From Thalassotalea hakodatensis (GTDB lineage Bacteria; Pseudomonadota; Gammaproteobacteria; Enterobacterales; Alteromonadaceae), in assembly GCF_030295995.1 (NCBI RefSeq), contig NZ_AP027365.1, forward strand, positions 3,566,066 to 3,630,065: a DNA stretch of 64,000 nucleotides. The letters run 5' to 3'. Every line of letters begins with the position of its first letter. Position 1 is the stretch's first letter. Positions 46,546-59,353 of the stretch are shown here, one piece after another. The position numbers were made by a program, and so were the translations under genes. The notes below the pieces were generated by a model. That model worked only from the letters and a program-made list of their open reading frames with translations. It was not told where the DNA came from and ran no database searches.

Positions 46546-47952
46546 ATGTCACAAGCAGTATTAGACTTAATCAAAGAAAATGACGTTAAGTTCGTTGACT
46601 TACGTTTTACTGATTCAAAAGGTAAAGAACAGCATGTTTCATTACCGTACCATCAAGTTGATGAAGACTTCTTCGAAGATGGAAAAATGTTTGATGGTTC
46701 TTCAATTGCAGGCTGGAAAGGCATTAACGAATCAGACATGGTATTAATGCCTGATGCATCTACTGCTGTTTTAGACCCATTCACAGAAGAAGTTACCTTA
46801 AACATCCGTTGTGACATCGTTGAACCAGGAACAATGCAAGGTTATAGCCGTGATCCTCGTTCTGTGGCACATCGCGCTGAAGAATACATGCGCTCTACAG
46901 GTATAGCAGACACAGTACTTATTGGTCCTGAACCAGAGTTTTTCGTATTCGATGATGTTAAGTTTAAAGCAGACATGAGCGGTGCAAGCTACTCAATCGA
47001 CGATAAAGAAGCAGCATGGAATTCAAACACTTCTTATGAAGATGGCAACACTGGTCATCGTCCAGGTGTAAAAGGTGGTTACTTCCCAGTAGCACCGGTT
47101 GATTCTTCACAAGATTTACGTTCAGCAATGTGTTTAGTCATGGAAGAAATGGGCTTAGTTGTTGAAGCACATCACCATGAAGTAGCCACAGCTGGTCAAA
47201 ACGAAATCGCATGTCGTTTTAATACCATGGTTAAAAAGGCTGATGAAGTACAAATTTACAAGTATGTTGTTCATAACGTTGCACATGCTTACGGTAAAAC
47301 AGCGACTTTCATGCCTAAACCACTCGTAGGTGACAATGGCACTGGTATGCATGTTCATCAATCATTAGCAAAAGACGGCGTGAACCTTTTTGCTGGTGAT
47401 AAATATGGCGGACTTTCTGAAACTGCACTTTATTACATCGGTGGTATCATTAAGCATGCTAAAGCATTAAACGCATTTACTAATGCTTCAACTAACTCAT
47501 ACAAACGTTTAGTACCTGGTTTTGAAGCGCCTGTAATGCTTGCTTACTCAGCACGTAACCGCTCAGCATCTATTCGTATTCCAGTGGTGCCGTCACCGAA
47601 AGCACGTCGTATTGAAGCACGTTTCCCTGATCCTACAGCTAACCCTTACTTAGCATTCTCAGCGATGCTAATGGCAGGTCTAGACGGTATTAAAAACAAA
47701 ATTCACCCTGGTGATGCAATGGACAAAGACTTGTACGACTTACCTGCAGAAGAAGCAGCAGCTATTCCACAAGTCGCTTCATCACTTGAAGAAGCGCTAG
47801 ATGCCCTAGAAGCAGATAATGATTTCTTAACAGCTGGTGGCGTTATGGACATCGATATGATTAATGCTTATATCGGCTTGAAACGTGAAGAAGTTGAAAC
47901 TCTTAATATGACAACTCATCCAGTTGAGTTCCAAATGTATTACAGTGTTTAA
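46546..47952 (+). CDS. glnA: Glutamine synthetase type I
   Basis: The 468-residue enzyme starts at the ATG at 46546 behind GGAGA. It makes glutamine from glutamate, ammonia and ATP as a dodecamer. Landmarks are [53 protein letters not shown] and NRSASIRIP. The adenylylation tyrosine is present in [10 protein letters not shown], so GlnE control is expected. It is under a sigma-54/NtrC promoter and is followed by a terminator, with glnLG farther downstream. Confidence 0.98.
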   Translation: MSQAVLDLIKENDVKFVDLRFTDSKGKEQHVSLPYHQVDEDFFEDGKMFDGSSIAGWKGINESDMVLMPDASTAVLDPFTEEVTLNIRCDIVEPGTMQGYSRDPRSVAHRAEEYMRSTGIADTVLIGPEPEFFVFDDVKFKADMSGASYSIDDKEAAWNSNTSYEDGNTGHRPGVKGGYFPVAPVDSSQDLRSAMCLVMEEMGLVVEAHHHEVATAGQNEIACRFNTMVKKADEVQIYKYVVHNVAHAYGKTATFMPKPLVGDNGTGMHVHQSLAKDGVNLFAGDKYGGLSETALYYIGGIIKHAKALNAFTNASTNSYKRLVPGFEAPVMLAYSARNRSASIRIPVVPSPKARRIEARFPDPTANPYLAFSAMLMAGLDGIKNKIHPGDAMDKDLYDLPAEEAAAIPQVASSLEEALDALEADNDFLTAGGVMDIDMINAYIGLKREEVETLNMTTHPVEFQMYYSV

Positions 47953-47975
47953 TCAGTAATTCACTGAGATTAAAG

Positions 47976-48002
47976 AAAAAGCTCACTTCGGTGAGCTTTT
48001 TT
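47976..48002 (+). terminator. Intrinsic terminator after glnA
   Basis: AAAAAGCTCAC - TTCG - GTGAGCTTTTTT is a classic tetraloop hairpin, 23 bp after the stop. It separates glnA from the DUF4124 and glnLG genes, which would need readthrough or their own promoter. Confidence 0.9.
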
Positions 48003-48066
48003 GTAGCTAATTTGATATTTTTTAGATAGATTAAAAGGTAATCGATTTATTTATAAGGAGCACACA

Positions 48067-48594
48067 TTGAAAAATATCTATTTAATATGTGCTCTACTTT
48101 TTTGTATTTCTTGTCTACAAGCGGCCAATGCTGCATCTACTAAGGTTTATGTTTGGGTTGATGAATCTGGTAAAGTCGTTTATTCAGATACCCCACGCCC
48201 CGGCGCCGAAGAAGTTGAGGTTCAAGAGAAAAACATTATCTCTACCCATGTAGATACCTCCATTCTGGATATAAAACCTAAGGTTATTGAAGATAAATTC
48301 AATGTCGAAATTACTCAACCTAGCAATAAACAAACAATTAGAGACAATACAGGTTCTCTTTTGGTGCAAGGTAGAATAAAACCCCTGTTCAAGCAAGGGC
48401 ACACCATTCAACTTTTACTCGATAATAAACCTCATAACTCTCCGCAAAGCTATGCTCAGTTTAGGCTGTCTAATATTGACAGGGGTGAACATCAATTAAA
48501 ATTATCCCTTCTTAATGAGAAAGGCAAGGTTATTGCATCGTCTAAGCAAATAACCTTTTATATGCACAGAGCTTCAAAAATAAGCGCTAATTAG
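48067..48594 (+). CDS. DUF4124-domain exported protein
   Basis: The 175-residue protein starts with TTG behind AAGGAG. It has a signal peptide (MKNIYLICALLFCISCLQAANA) and a DUF4124 domain (VYVWVDESGKVVYSDTPRPGAEEVEV). The rest of the protein is a possible Ig-like beta-sandwich (about residues 80-170). It lies between glnA and glnL, which in E. coli are adjacent, so a link with nitrogen control is possible but unproven. Confidence 0.88.
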   Translation: MKNIYLICALLFCISCLQAANAASTKVYVWVDESGKVVYSDTPRPGAEEVEVQEKNIISTHVDTSILDIKPKVIEDKFNVEITQPSNKQTIRDNTGSLLVQGRIKPLFKQGHTIQLLLDNKPHNSPQSYAQFRLSNIDRGEHQLKLSLLNEKGKVIASSKQITFYMHRASKISAN

Positions 48595-48671
48595 CCGATA
48601 TAATCGTGCAATAAATAGGTTTTAACTTTACACTAAAAAATATTCGCACCATTTTAGTGCATAGAGGTTTT

Positions 48672-49760
48672 ATGCCTAGTACAAAAAAATTAGACGCAAC
48701 CGCAAAATTATATTATCAACAGAATTTACCTAATCATATGGTAACAGCTGTGATTGTGCTTGATAGCCAATTAAATATTCAATACGCAAATCCAGCGACC
48801 GAAGCATTATTGGTTAAAAGCCTTAACAAGTTGCGCAATCAAAGTTTACAACATGTTTTTTTTAATAGCCCTATCAGTAGTATACGTTTAAAACAATTGT
48901 TGACCTCTGGCCAAGAGTTTAGTGATAGTGATGTTGTTTTAGAGTTTTTTGATAAACGTATAATCACCGTTGAACTAACAGCGTCCTCATTTTCCTTAGA
49001 TAATGCTCCGTTTATATTACTTGAAATTAAACAAATCGATCAGCAGAAGCAAATTAGTGAAGAAGCATTTCAGCATCAGCAGTGGGAGTCTGCGCGTGAT
49101 TTAATTCGCGGTTTAGCACACGAAATAAAAAATCCACTCGGTGGTTTACGAGGTGCTGCTCAATTGCTAAATAAAGAAATTACGCCAGAGCAACAAGAAT
49201 ACACGGCAATGATCATTGAACAAGCAGATAGGTTAACAAATTTAGTTGATCGCTTACTAGGCCCTAATCAATTACCAAATTTTAATAGTCAAAATATTCA
49301 CCTTATTTTAGAAAAAGTTGCTCAGCTAATTAGTTTCAATAACCCCAACAACATCAAAATTATTAAAGATTACGACCCCTCGTTACCGGATATAAACTTT
49401 GATGCTGATAAAATACAGCAAGCGTTACTAAATATTGTTAGTAATGCCATTCAAGTTATCGGCGAAAGTGGTGTTGTACGGTTAAAAACGCGAGCTGCCA
49501 GTAATAAAACCATTAATGGCCGTCGTATTAAACTTGCAGCACAAATTAGCATTATCGATAATGGGCCTGGTATCCCAAGTAAAATTCAAGACACCTTATT
49601 TTATCCTATGGTTTCAGGACGCTCTAACGGCACAGGTTTAGGCCTTGCCATTTCACAAACGCTCATTAACCAACACAAAGGGAAAATCTCCTGTATTAGC
49701 CGCCCGGGTCATACCGAATTTATTATTTTATTACCAATTTCAGAAGATAAAACGCCATGA
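48672..49760 (+). CDS. glnL: Nitrogen regulation sensor kinase GlnL (NtrB)
   Basis: I chose the ATG at 48672 (MPSTKKLDATAKLYY), with AGAGG five bases upstream. The 362-residue cytosolic kinase has an N-terminal PAS domain (AVIVLDSQLNIQYANPATEALL), the phospho-accepting His in LAHEIKNPLGGLRGAAQLL and ATPase boxes IVSNAIQVIGE, IIDNGPGIP and GTGLGLAIS. It phosphorylates NtrC under nitrogen limitation and is controlled by PII proteins. It overlaps glnG by ATGA. Confidence 0.95.
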   Translation: MPSTKKLDATAKLYYQQNLPNHMVTAVIVLDSQLNIQYANPATEALLVKSLNKLRNQSLQHVFFNSPISSIRLKQLLTSGQEFSDSDVVLEFFDKRIITVELTASSFSLDNAPFILLEIKQIDQQKQISEEAFQHQQWESARDLIRGLAHEIKNPLGGLRGAAQLLNKEITPEQQEYTAMIIEQADRLTNLVDRLLGPNQLPNFNSQNIHLILEKVAQLISFNNPNNIKIIKDYDPSLPDINFDADKIQQALLNIVSNAIQVIGESGVVRLKTRAASNKTINGRRIKLAAQISIIDNGPGIPSKIQDTLFYPMVSGRSNGTGLGLAISQTLINQHKGKISCISRPGHTEFIILLPISEDKTP

Positions 49761-51157
49761 TTACAGAACAAGTTTGGGTTGTAGACGATGACAGTTCCAT
49801 CCGCTGGGTATTAGAAAAAGCCTTTGCAAATGCAAATATCAGTTCCGCGTCATTTGATAGTGCAGAAAATGTGTTAACTGCTCTAGATCACGGTCAACCC
49901 GAAGTGATCATATCTGATATTCGCATGCCTAATATCGATGGCATGGAATTATTAAATGATATCAATCTACGTTTTCCAGATATTCCAGTGATCATTATGA
50001 CCGCGCACTCAGACTTAGATAGCGCAGTTAATGCTTATCAAGGTGGGGCATTCGAATACTTACCAAAACCATTCGATATTGATGAAGCACTTGCATTAAG
50101 CAAACGAGCCTTGGCTCATGCACACGAAGTAAAAGCGAAAACGCGCCAAGATGCGCCCAGCTCAGCCGCTGTTGGCATTATTGGTGAAGCACCTGCCATG
50201 CAAGAAGTTTTTCGAGCTATTGGACGTTTATCTCGATCTAGTATTAGTGTTTTAATAAATGGTGAGTCAGGAACAGGTAAAGAACTTGTCGCCCATGCAT
50301 TACATATGCACAGTCCGAGAGCAAAAGCTCCCTTTATTCCACTTAACATGGCGGCAATTCCTAAAGATTTGATCGAATCAGAATTATTCGGACACGAAAA
50401 AGGCGCATTCACTGGCGCGAATTCTGTAAGACAAGGGCGATTCGAACAAGCGCATAATGGCACCTTATTTCTTGATGAAATTGGTGATATGCCGCTAGAT
50501 ATTCAAACTCGGTTATTAAGGGTATTAGCCGACGGGCAATTCTATCGTGTAGGTGGTCACTCCCCTATTCAAGTAGATGTTCGTATACTTGCGGCGACTC
50601 ATCAAAATTTAGAAGATAAAGTTCGTGCTGGTGACTTTAGGGAAGACTTGTTCCATCGATTAAATGTTATCAGAATTCATATTCCGAGTTTACGTGAACG
50701 TAGAGAAGATATCCCACAACTTTGTGAACACTTCCTTAAACATGCCGCTATTGAACTAAGCGTTGAAACTAAAACATTAGACAGACCTACTGTTGAATAC
50801 CTTAAGCAATTTGATTGGCCAGGCAATGTCAGACAACTTGAAAATATTTGCCGATTTTTAACTGTTATGGCAAGTAGTAAAGAAATTCACCTAGAAGACT
50901 TACCTAGCGAACTCACTCAAGAAGCTATCAGCTACGATGCTGAAGGTGTAAGTTGGCAATTACTACTTAAACGATGGGCTAATGAAAAGTTATCTTCAGG
51001 AGAAAATGGATTATTAGAAGAAGCGCTGCCGGAATTTGAAAAAATAATGATACAAGCAGCCCTAAAAGTAACCAATGGTCATAAACAAGAAGCGGCAAAA
51101 AAACTTGGTTGGGGCAGAAATACACTAACTAGGAAGTTAAAAGATTTAAAACTTTAA
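49757..51157 (+). CDS. glnG: Nitrogen regulation response regulator GlnG (NtrC)
   Basis: The 466-residue sigma-54 activator has a receiver domain (phospho-acceptor D54 in ISDIRMPN), a AAA+ domain with Walker A NGESGTGKELVAHALH, the GAFTGA sigma-54-contact loop (EKGAFTGANS) and Walker B GTLFLDEIGDMPL, and a C-terminal Fis-type HTH (NGHKQEAAKKLGWGRNTLTRKL). It binds the sites at 46371-46410 to activate glnA. It could also be the activator of other sigma-54-type promoters in this window. Confidence 0.97.
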   Translation: MITEQVWVVDDDSSIRWVLEKAFANANISSASFDSAENVLTALDHGQPEVIISDIRMPNIDGMELLNDINLRFPDIPVIIMTAHSDLDSAVNAYQGGAFEYLPKPFDIDEALALSKRALAHAHEVKAKTRQDAPSSAAVGIIGEAPAMQEVFRAIGRLSRSSISVLINGESGTGKELVAHALHMHSPRAKAPFIPLNMAAIPKDLIESELFGHEKGAFTGANSVRQGRFEQAHNGTLFLDEIGDMPLDIQTRLLRVLADGQFYRVGGHSPIQVDVRILAATHQNLEDKVRAGDFREDLFHRLNVIRIHIPSLRERREDIPQLCEHFLKHAAIELSVETKTLDRPTVEYLKQFDWPGNVRQLENICRFLTVMASSKEIHLEDLPSELTQEAISYDAEGVSWQLLLKRWANEKLSSGENGLLEEALPEFEKIMIQAALKVTNGHKQEAAKKLGWGRNTLTRKLKDLKL

Positions 51158-51166
51158 ATTCAAGCT

Positions 51167-51547
51167 CTAGCTTGAGCAACCGTGTTCATCACAGCGTTTA
51201 CAATTATTACAAAGCTTCAGATTAATCACATGGGCAGCAACAATTAATGTTGCTCCTATTATGATGAAGAAAGGCTGAGCTTGTTCAGAAAAATCATGCT
51301 TCATCCAGTAAATAACTAGACCTAAAATCAATAAATAAAATGGATATAGCCTTTTGTGATAACGTTTAAACCCTGAAAACATGGCAATAGAACCAAGGAT
51401 ACCCGTCACAAGTAAAAATACATGCTCCCAAGTATGGTCAGCTAAGAAGCTTAACCCCAATAAAGGAAGTGCTGGTAAAATAACAGGCAGCAATATGCAA
51501 TGCAATGCACATAAAGATGTCGCTGTAATACCAATTCTATCTAACAC
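51167..51547 (-). CDS. MerC-family membrane protein
   Basis: The 126-residue protein has four hydrophobic segments and the MerC-type cysteine pair in SLCALHCILLP, then a C-terminal Cys-rich tail CNNCKRCDEHGCSS. MerC proteins import mercury or other metals, but here no mer operon is nearby, and the tail suggests metal binding. It is convergent with glnG, with a 9-bp gap. The physiological metal is unknown. Confidence 0.85.
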   Translation of the reverse strand: MLDRIGITATSLCALHCILLPVILPALPLLGLSFLADHTWEHVFLLVTGILGSIAMFSGFKRYHKRLYPFYLLILGLVIYWMKHDFSEQAQPFFIIIGATLIVAAHVINLKLCNNCKRCDEHGCSS

Positions 51548-51619
51548 AATGAGCTTAACCTTATCCTAACCAATTAGTGAGATAATATCACACATGATAC
51601 ATTGTCACAATATAAACTA

Positions 51620-52579
51620 TTAAGCATTATCAAACATAAAACAGATCGATTGTTCAATATGGTTTAAACCTAACGCAATCATCAAAAGTCTATCAATACC
51701 TAATGCGACCCCTGAGCAACTGGGTAAGCCTGACTCTAAAGCCTCTATGAAGCGTTTATCAATCGGTTTAGTATCTTTTCCTTCTTTAACTCTGTGGATA
51801 TTATCTCGTTTAAACCGAGCTAATTGCTCTGTAGCATCGCATAGCTCATGAAAACCATTCGCGAGCTCAATACCTTTAAAATACACCTCAAACCGTTCAG
51901 AGACTTTAGGATTCTCTTGGCAAATTTTGGCAAGGGATGCTTGTGATGCAGGAAATTCATACACGATACAAGGCTTATCTTGGCCAATATTTTTTTCAAT
52001 ACATTCAGAAAATAACACCTGTAGCAAAATATCCTTATCGATTTCATTTACAATCCATTCACCTTCAACACCTTTTTCATAAAGCAAACGTTTCAACTCC
52101 TCTGTTGTTGCCGTCAAAGGATCGATTGCTAACTCTTTAATAAAAATATTTCTATAAGTAATAATTTCTGATGACTTGCAAGCTAATACTGACATTAATA
52201 AAGCATCAACCTCTTGCATTAACTCACGGTGATCGATACCAACGCGATACCATTCAAGAATAGTAAATTCAGGATTATGATACCGTCCTTGCTCTTCATC
52301 TCTAAAAGCTTTACATAGTTGATAAATATCTTTGTAACCCGCAGCTAAAAGCCTCTTCATTGCAAATTCTGGCGAAGTTTGTAAATAATAAGTTGGTGAT
52401 GAAGCTGTACTATTAGGTTGAGTGGCAAAAGCTTCCATGTATTTATCTGTCACTGTACCTTGTGATAATAAAGGCGTTTCTATTTCAACAACACCTTTTT
52501 GATAAAAAAAGGATCTGATCTGATATATAACTTCAGCTCTTTTCTTAGCATTCTGCCAAGTTAGGTTAGGTTCAAACAT
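51620..52579 (-). CDS. epmA: Elongation factor P--(R)-beta-lysine ligase
   Basis: The 319-residue class II lysyl-tRNA-synthetase paralogue has no anticodon-binding domain. Motif 2 is AFRDEEQGRYHNPEFTILEWYR and motif 3 is GVALGIDRLLMIALG. EpmA attaches (R)-beta-lysine to EF-P, which relieves ribosome stalling at polyproline. It stands alone on the minus strand, just beyond the rRNA operon terminator. Confidence 0.95.
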   Translation of the reverse strand: MFEPNLTWQNAKKRAEVIYQIRSFFYQKGVVEIETPLLSQGTVTDKYMEAFATQPNSTASSPTYYLQTSPEFAMKRLLAAGYKDIYQLCKAFRDEEQGRYHNPEFTILEWYRVGIDHRELMQEVDALLMSVLACKSSEIITYRNIFIKELAIDPLTATTEELKRLLYEKGVEGEWIVNEIDKDILLQVLFSECIEKNIGQDKPCIVYEFPASQASLAKICQENPKVSERFEVYFKGIELANGFHELCDATEQLARFKRDNIHRVKEGKDTKPIDKRFIEALESGLPSCSGVALGIDRLLMIALGLNHIEQSICFMFDNA

Positions 52580-52608
52580 AGATAAATAAAATAAAACTAC
52601 TGTAAACG

Positions 52609-52638
52609 AAAAAAGCCCTTGTCGCTAGACAAGGGCTT
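52609..52638 (-). terminator. Terminator at the end of the rRNA operon
   Basis: On the minus strand AAGCCCTTGTC - TAGC - GACAAGGGCTTTTTT forms an 11-bp GC-rich stem with a T run after the last 5S gene. Confidence 0.9.
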
Positions 52639-52643
52639 AATAC

Positions 52644-52683
52644 CATTCCGTCTAAGAAAGTGATCACTTCTTTAGATGGAATG
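52644..52683 (-). repeat. Hairpin between the last 5S gene and the operon terminator
   Basis: CATTCC-G-TCTAA and TTAGA-T-GGAATG pair across an inner AAGTGATCACTT palindrome, with two small mismatches. The inverted repeat spans 40 bp starting 14 bp after the 5S 3' end and may serve 5S processing. Confidence 0.6.
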
Positions 52684-52696
52684 CTATAAATAAGAA

Positions 52697-52810
52697 TCTG
52701 GTAATGTCCTACTCTCACATGGGAACTCCCACACTACCATCGGCGCTATTGCATTTCACTACTGAGTTCGGCATGGAGTCAGGTGGTTCTACAATGCTAT
52801 GGTTACCAGA
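52697..52810 (-). rRNA. rrf: 5S ribosomal RNA (second, distal copy)
   Basis: About 114 nt with the conserved 5S core (CCGAACTCAG and GCGCCGATGGTAGT on the minus strand). The terminal helix I pairs TCTGGTAA with TTACCAGA. The central 97 nt are identical to the proximal 5S copy at 52904-53019, while the helix I arms differ. Confidence 0.95.
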
Positions 52811-52814
52811 TAAA

Positions 52815-52862
52815 AACCTTTAATGGTTAAACAACTTACTAATTATTTAACCATTAAAGGTT
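52815..52862 (-). repeat. 17-bp inverted repeat between the two 5S genes
   Basis: AACCTTTAATGGTTAAA (52815-52831) and its perfect complement (52846-52862) flank a 14-nt loop. It lies immediately upstream of the distal 5S gene and may be a processing signal. It is AT-rich and has no T run in the sense direction. Confidence 0.6.
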
Positions 52863-52891
52863 AAAAAACCCGTAGCTTTCGCTACGGGTTT
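52863..52891 (-). terminator. Terminator-like hairpin between the two 5S genes
   Basis: On the minus strand AACCCGTAGC - GAAA - GCTACGGGTTTTTT forms a GNRA-capped stem with a T run. It resembles a strong intrinsic terminator but is followed by another 5S gene, so the downstream copy would depend on readthrough or antitermination. Confidence 0.75.
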
Positions 52892-52903
52892 CTCTTAATA
52901 GAA

Positions 52904-53019
52904 GCTTGATGATGTCCTACTCTCACATGGGAACTCCCACACTACCATCGGCGCTATTGCATTTCACTACTGAGTTCGGCATGGAGTCAGGTGGTTCTAC
53001 AATGCTATTGTCATCAAGC
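52904..53019 (-). rRNA. rrf: 5S ribosomal RNA (first, proximal copy)
   Basis: About 116 nt. Helix I pairs GCTTGATG with CATCAAGC. The central 97 nt are identical to the distal copy. It lies about 120 bp after the 23S 3' end. Confidence 0.96.
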
Positions 53020-53117
53020 ATAATCTTTTTTCGTCTACTTTCGTAAACACAATCTCGGAATTCTGATATCTATCGTTATTCTAATTCAAGGCACAGTACG
53101 TGATGTTATCAAACATT

Positions 53118-53139
53118 CCTAAAACATTTAGGTGTTGTA
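53118..53139 (-). ncRNA. 23S processing stem, trailer strand
   Basis: The trailer (ATACAAC-A-CCTAAAT on the minus strand) pairs with the 23S leader at 56019-56040 (CCTAAAATATTTAGGGTTGTAT, read in parts), with one bulged A and one wobble. This matches the RNase III stem that brackets 23S. Confidence 0.75.
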
Positions 53140-56018
<2,879 letters not shown>

Positions 56019-56460
56019 ATACAACCCTAAATATTTTAGGTTACTCAGTGACAAAACTGAGTATCAATGTATGTCTGACATTTTCACGTACTATAAATAG
56101 CACTTGAATTAGAATGAAATAAGATAAGGAAGTCTTATTTCGGTTGTTAGCTTTATTCATTAAAGTAATGAGCGCGACACTCGTTACTTACCTAAAGCTA
56201 ACGTGATATAACTAGTCGATAAAACTACTTATATCGGGATATAAATATCAGCTTTCCAGATTGTTAAAGAAATCGTAATTAACACGCATTCGGTTAAAAA
56301 CTTGGTTAAAAAAACCAAATTGAAAATCACTAAAAAGTAACCTTTAATTTGGTCTCTCGTTCTTTATGAAGAAGTTAATAATTCGAGTTAAGCTAGGCGC
56401 TTGATGGCGACGTTTAGTTCACTAAACGAGTCATTAAGCAAAGACGCATAACGAAGAATT
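56019..56460 (-). other. Spacer between tRNA-Ala and 23S
   Basis: The 442-bp spacer holds a boxA-like site (minus TTCTTTAACAAT at 56261-56272), the 23S leader stem (56019-56040), and no tRNA-Ile or other gene. The remainder is AT-rich with no further signal that I can interpret. Confidence 0.7.
56261..56272 (-). promoter_or_regulatory. boxA antitermination site before 23S
   Basis: TTCTTTAACAAT on the minus strand matches the boxA core (TGCTCTTTAACA). An identical 12-mer sits in the 16S leader at 58357-58368. NusB/NusE/NusG bind boxA to prevent premature termination in rRNA operons. Confidence 0.8.
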
Positions 56461-56536
56461 TGGTGGAGCTAAGCAGGATCGAACTGCTGACCTCCTGCGT
56501 GCAAGGCAGGCGCTCTCCCAGCTGAGCTATAGCCCC
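56461..56536 (-). tRNA. alaT: tRNA-Ala (anticodon TGC)
   Basis: The 76-nt tRNA includes an encoded CCA end. The acceptor stem begins GGGGCTA, the D-arm contains AGCTCAGCTGGGAGAG, the anticodon loop reads CTTGCAC with TGC at 56501-56503, and the T-arm has GTTCGATC. It is in the 16S-23S spacer; the tRNA-Ile often found beside it is absent. Confidence 0.97.
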
Positions 56537-56571
56537 TTTTAGACTTAGTCAGGGTGACTTCTTCTACGTTC

Positions 56572-56596
56572 GTTATCATACAATTTGTGTGAACAC
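56572..56596 (-). ncRNA. 16S processing stem, trailer strand
   Basis: On the minus strand this reads GTGTTCACACAAATTGTATG then ATAAC. It pairs with the 16S leader at 58330-58354 over about 25 bp with a few mismatches or wobbles, so it forms the RNase III stem bracketing 16S. Confidence 0.78.
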
Positions 56597-56623
56597 TCAA
56601 CAACAATCTGTTTCACTTCAAGA

Positions 56624-58166
<1,543 letters not shown>

Positions 58167-58329
58167 AAAAATCGTTTGTGCATCCGAAGATGCTGCTCAA
58201 TGAATTCTGATACTTGGTCATTACTTTTAAAAAGTAATATAAACCAATAAAACTTAAATAAGTTTTTGTATGAACATTCACTAAGACATTTTTGTAACCT
58301 AAGTTACTGGTAAAACATCATCACTGTGA

Positions 58330-58368
58330 GTGCCCACACAAATTGCATGATAACTAATTGTTAAAGAA
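58330..58368 (-). promoter_or_regulatory. 16S leader: processing stem and boxA
   Basis: The leader strand of the 16S processing stem lies at 58330-58354 (minus GTTATCATGCAATTTGTGTG and on). Just upstream at 58357-58368 is boxA TTCTTTAACAAT, identical to the site in the 16S-23S spacer. Confidence 0.78.
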
Positions 58369-58460
58369 CTATTCTTGCGAATAAATTGATAAATCTCATT
58401 CGTTTATCAATGAGCTCTGAGGTTGTTGCCGTGTGGCTTTACCCTTGAGAGCGGATGCGC

Positions 58461-58488
58461 ATTCTACGCACCTCAGTTTTGATGTCAA
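58461..58488 (-). promoter_or_regulatory. rRNA promoter P2
   Basis: On the minus strand, TTGACA (58483-58488), 16-bp spacer and TAGAAT (58461-58466) are followed by a GC-rich discriminator GCGCATCCGC, as expected for a stringently controlled rRNA promoter. Confidence 0.85.
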
Positions 58489-58599
58489 CACTTTTTATTT
58501 AAAAGTTTAAATAAATTTGTTGTTGTTTGATTTTGCTTTTTATAAAAGTAAAACCTACTTCAAAACCGCTTCTTGGCTTGTCCCCGAGAAGTGGAGCGC

Positions 58600-58627
58600 A
58601 TTGTAGAGAACTTCAGAAATGGATCAA
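58600..58627 (-). promoter_or_regulatory. rRNA promoter P1
   Basis: On the minus strand, TTGATC (58622-58627), 16-bp spacer and TACAAT (58600-58605) are followed by GCGCTCC. It lies about 139 bp upstream of P2, the usual tandem P1-P2 arrangement. The A/T-rich sequence farther upstream (about 58630-58700) could be an UP element. The 82-codon plus-strand frame here is not a gene. Confidence 0.8.
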
Positions 58628-58859
58628 GTACTTTTTTCATTATTTTGTTTGTTTGCAGGTTTTATAAACAAACTGCTGTATTTATCGCTAAATTTGCAAA
58701 AAAACACCTTCAAAATATCTATTTTCTACTTTTATACTATAACTTGATTAAAAAACAGGGCATTTATTACGCTTATCAGTTGCACAATAAGAAAAGCTCG
58801 GTAACATGTAATTGCAATTAAAATTTGTATTTTAAAAATAATAATTAGGTAATCTTTAT

Positions 58860-59300
58860 ATGACTTCTCCGAAAACTACACAGATAGTAGCAGCAATAAT
58901 ATTTGCTATTATTGTTTACTTTATTGCTATCAGTATAGAACTAAGCCCAGCAATTGTTGCTACTATTGCTTTTGTGTGCTCAATCTTAACTAGCCTTTTA
59001 GGCTCTGAAGGTGCTGACAATGCAACAGGCGACGTAAAAACACTTTACGTTGGCAATTTGCCTTATAGAGCAAACGAAGGTGCAGTAAGAGCACTTTTTT
59101 CAGAATATGGTAAAGTGCACTCTGTCAGGTTAATGAAAGACAAACATACAGGCAAACGAAGAGGCTTTGGTTTTGTTGAAATGGCATCAAATGATGCTGA
59201 TGGCGCTATTAAACAACTTAATGATTCAGAGTTTCAACAGAGAACACTGAAAGTAAGAGAAGCTAAAGAAAGGCCAGAAAAACAACACGACGACGAATAA
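58860..59300 (+). CDS. Membrane-anchored RRM-type RNA-binding protein
   Basis: The 146-residue protein has two N-terminal transmembrane segments (about 8-27 and 30-48) and a single C-terminal RNA-recognition motif (about 60-137). RNP2 is LYVGNLPY and RNP1 is KRRGFGFVEM, both with the aromatic residues that stack on RNA. The tail is charged (KERPEKQHDDE). I infer that it tethers RNA at the inner membrane; targets are unknown. It is divergent from the rRNA operon, with about 230 bp between its ATG and rRNA P1. Confidence 0.88.
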   Translation: MTSPKTTQIVAAIIFAIIVYFIAISIELSPAIVATIAFVCSILTSLLGSEGADNATGDVKTLYVGNLPYRANEGAVRALFSEYGKVHSVRLMKDKHTGKRRGFGFVEMASNDADGAIKQLNDSEFQQRTLKVREAKERPEKQHDDE

Positions 59301-59329
59301 CACGTCCTTTATATTATAGGTACATTTAT

Positions 59330-59353
59330 AAAGTCGCTATATACAGCGACTTT
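59330..59353 (+). terminator. Terminator after the RRM gene
   Basis: AAAGTCGCT - ATATAC - AGCGACTTTAT forms a 9-bp stem but has a weak T run. The rest of the 59301-59670 gap is AT-rich with no gene or clear promoter that I can see. Confidence 0.65.

Noticed and set aside
58573-58821. 82-codon plus-strand frame upstream of the RRM gene
   Set aside because: It overlaps rRNA promoter P1 on the other strand, and the sequence is AT-rich with no family resemblance.
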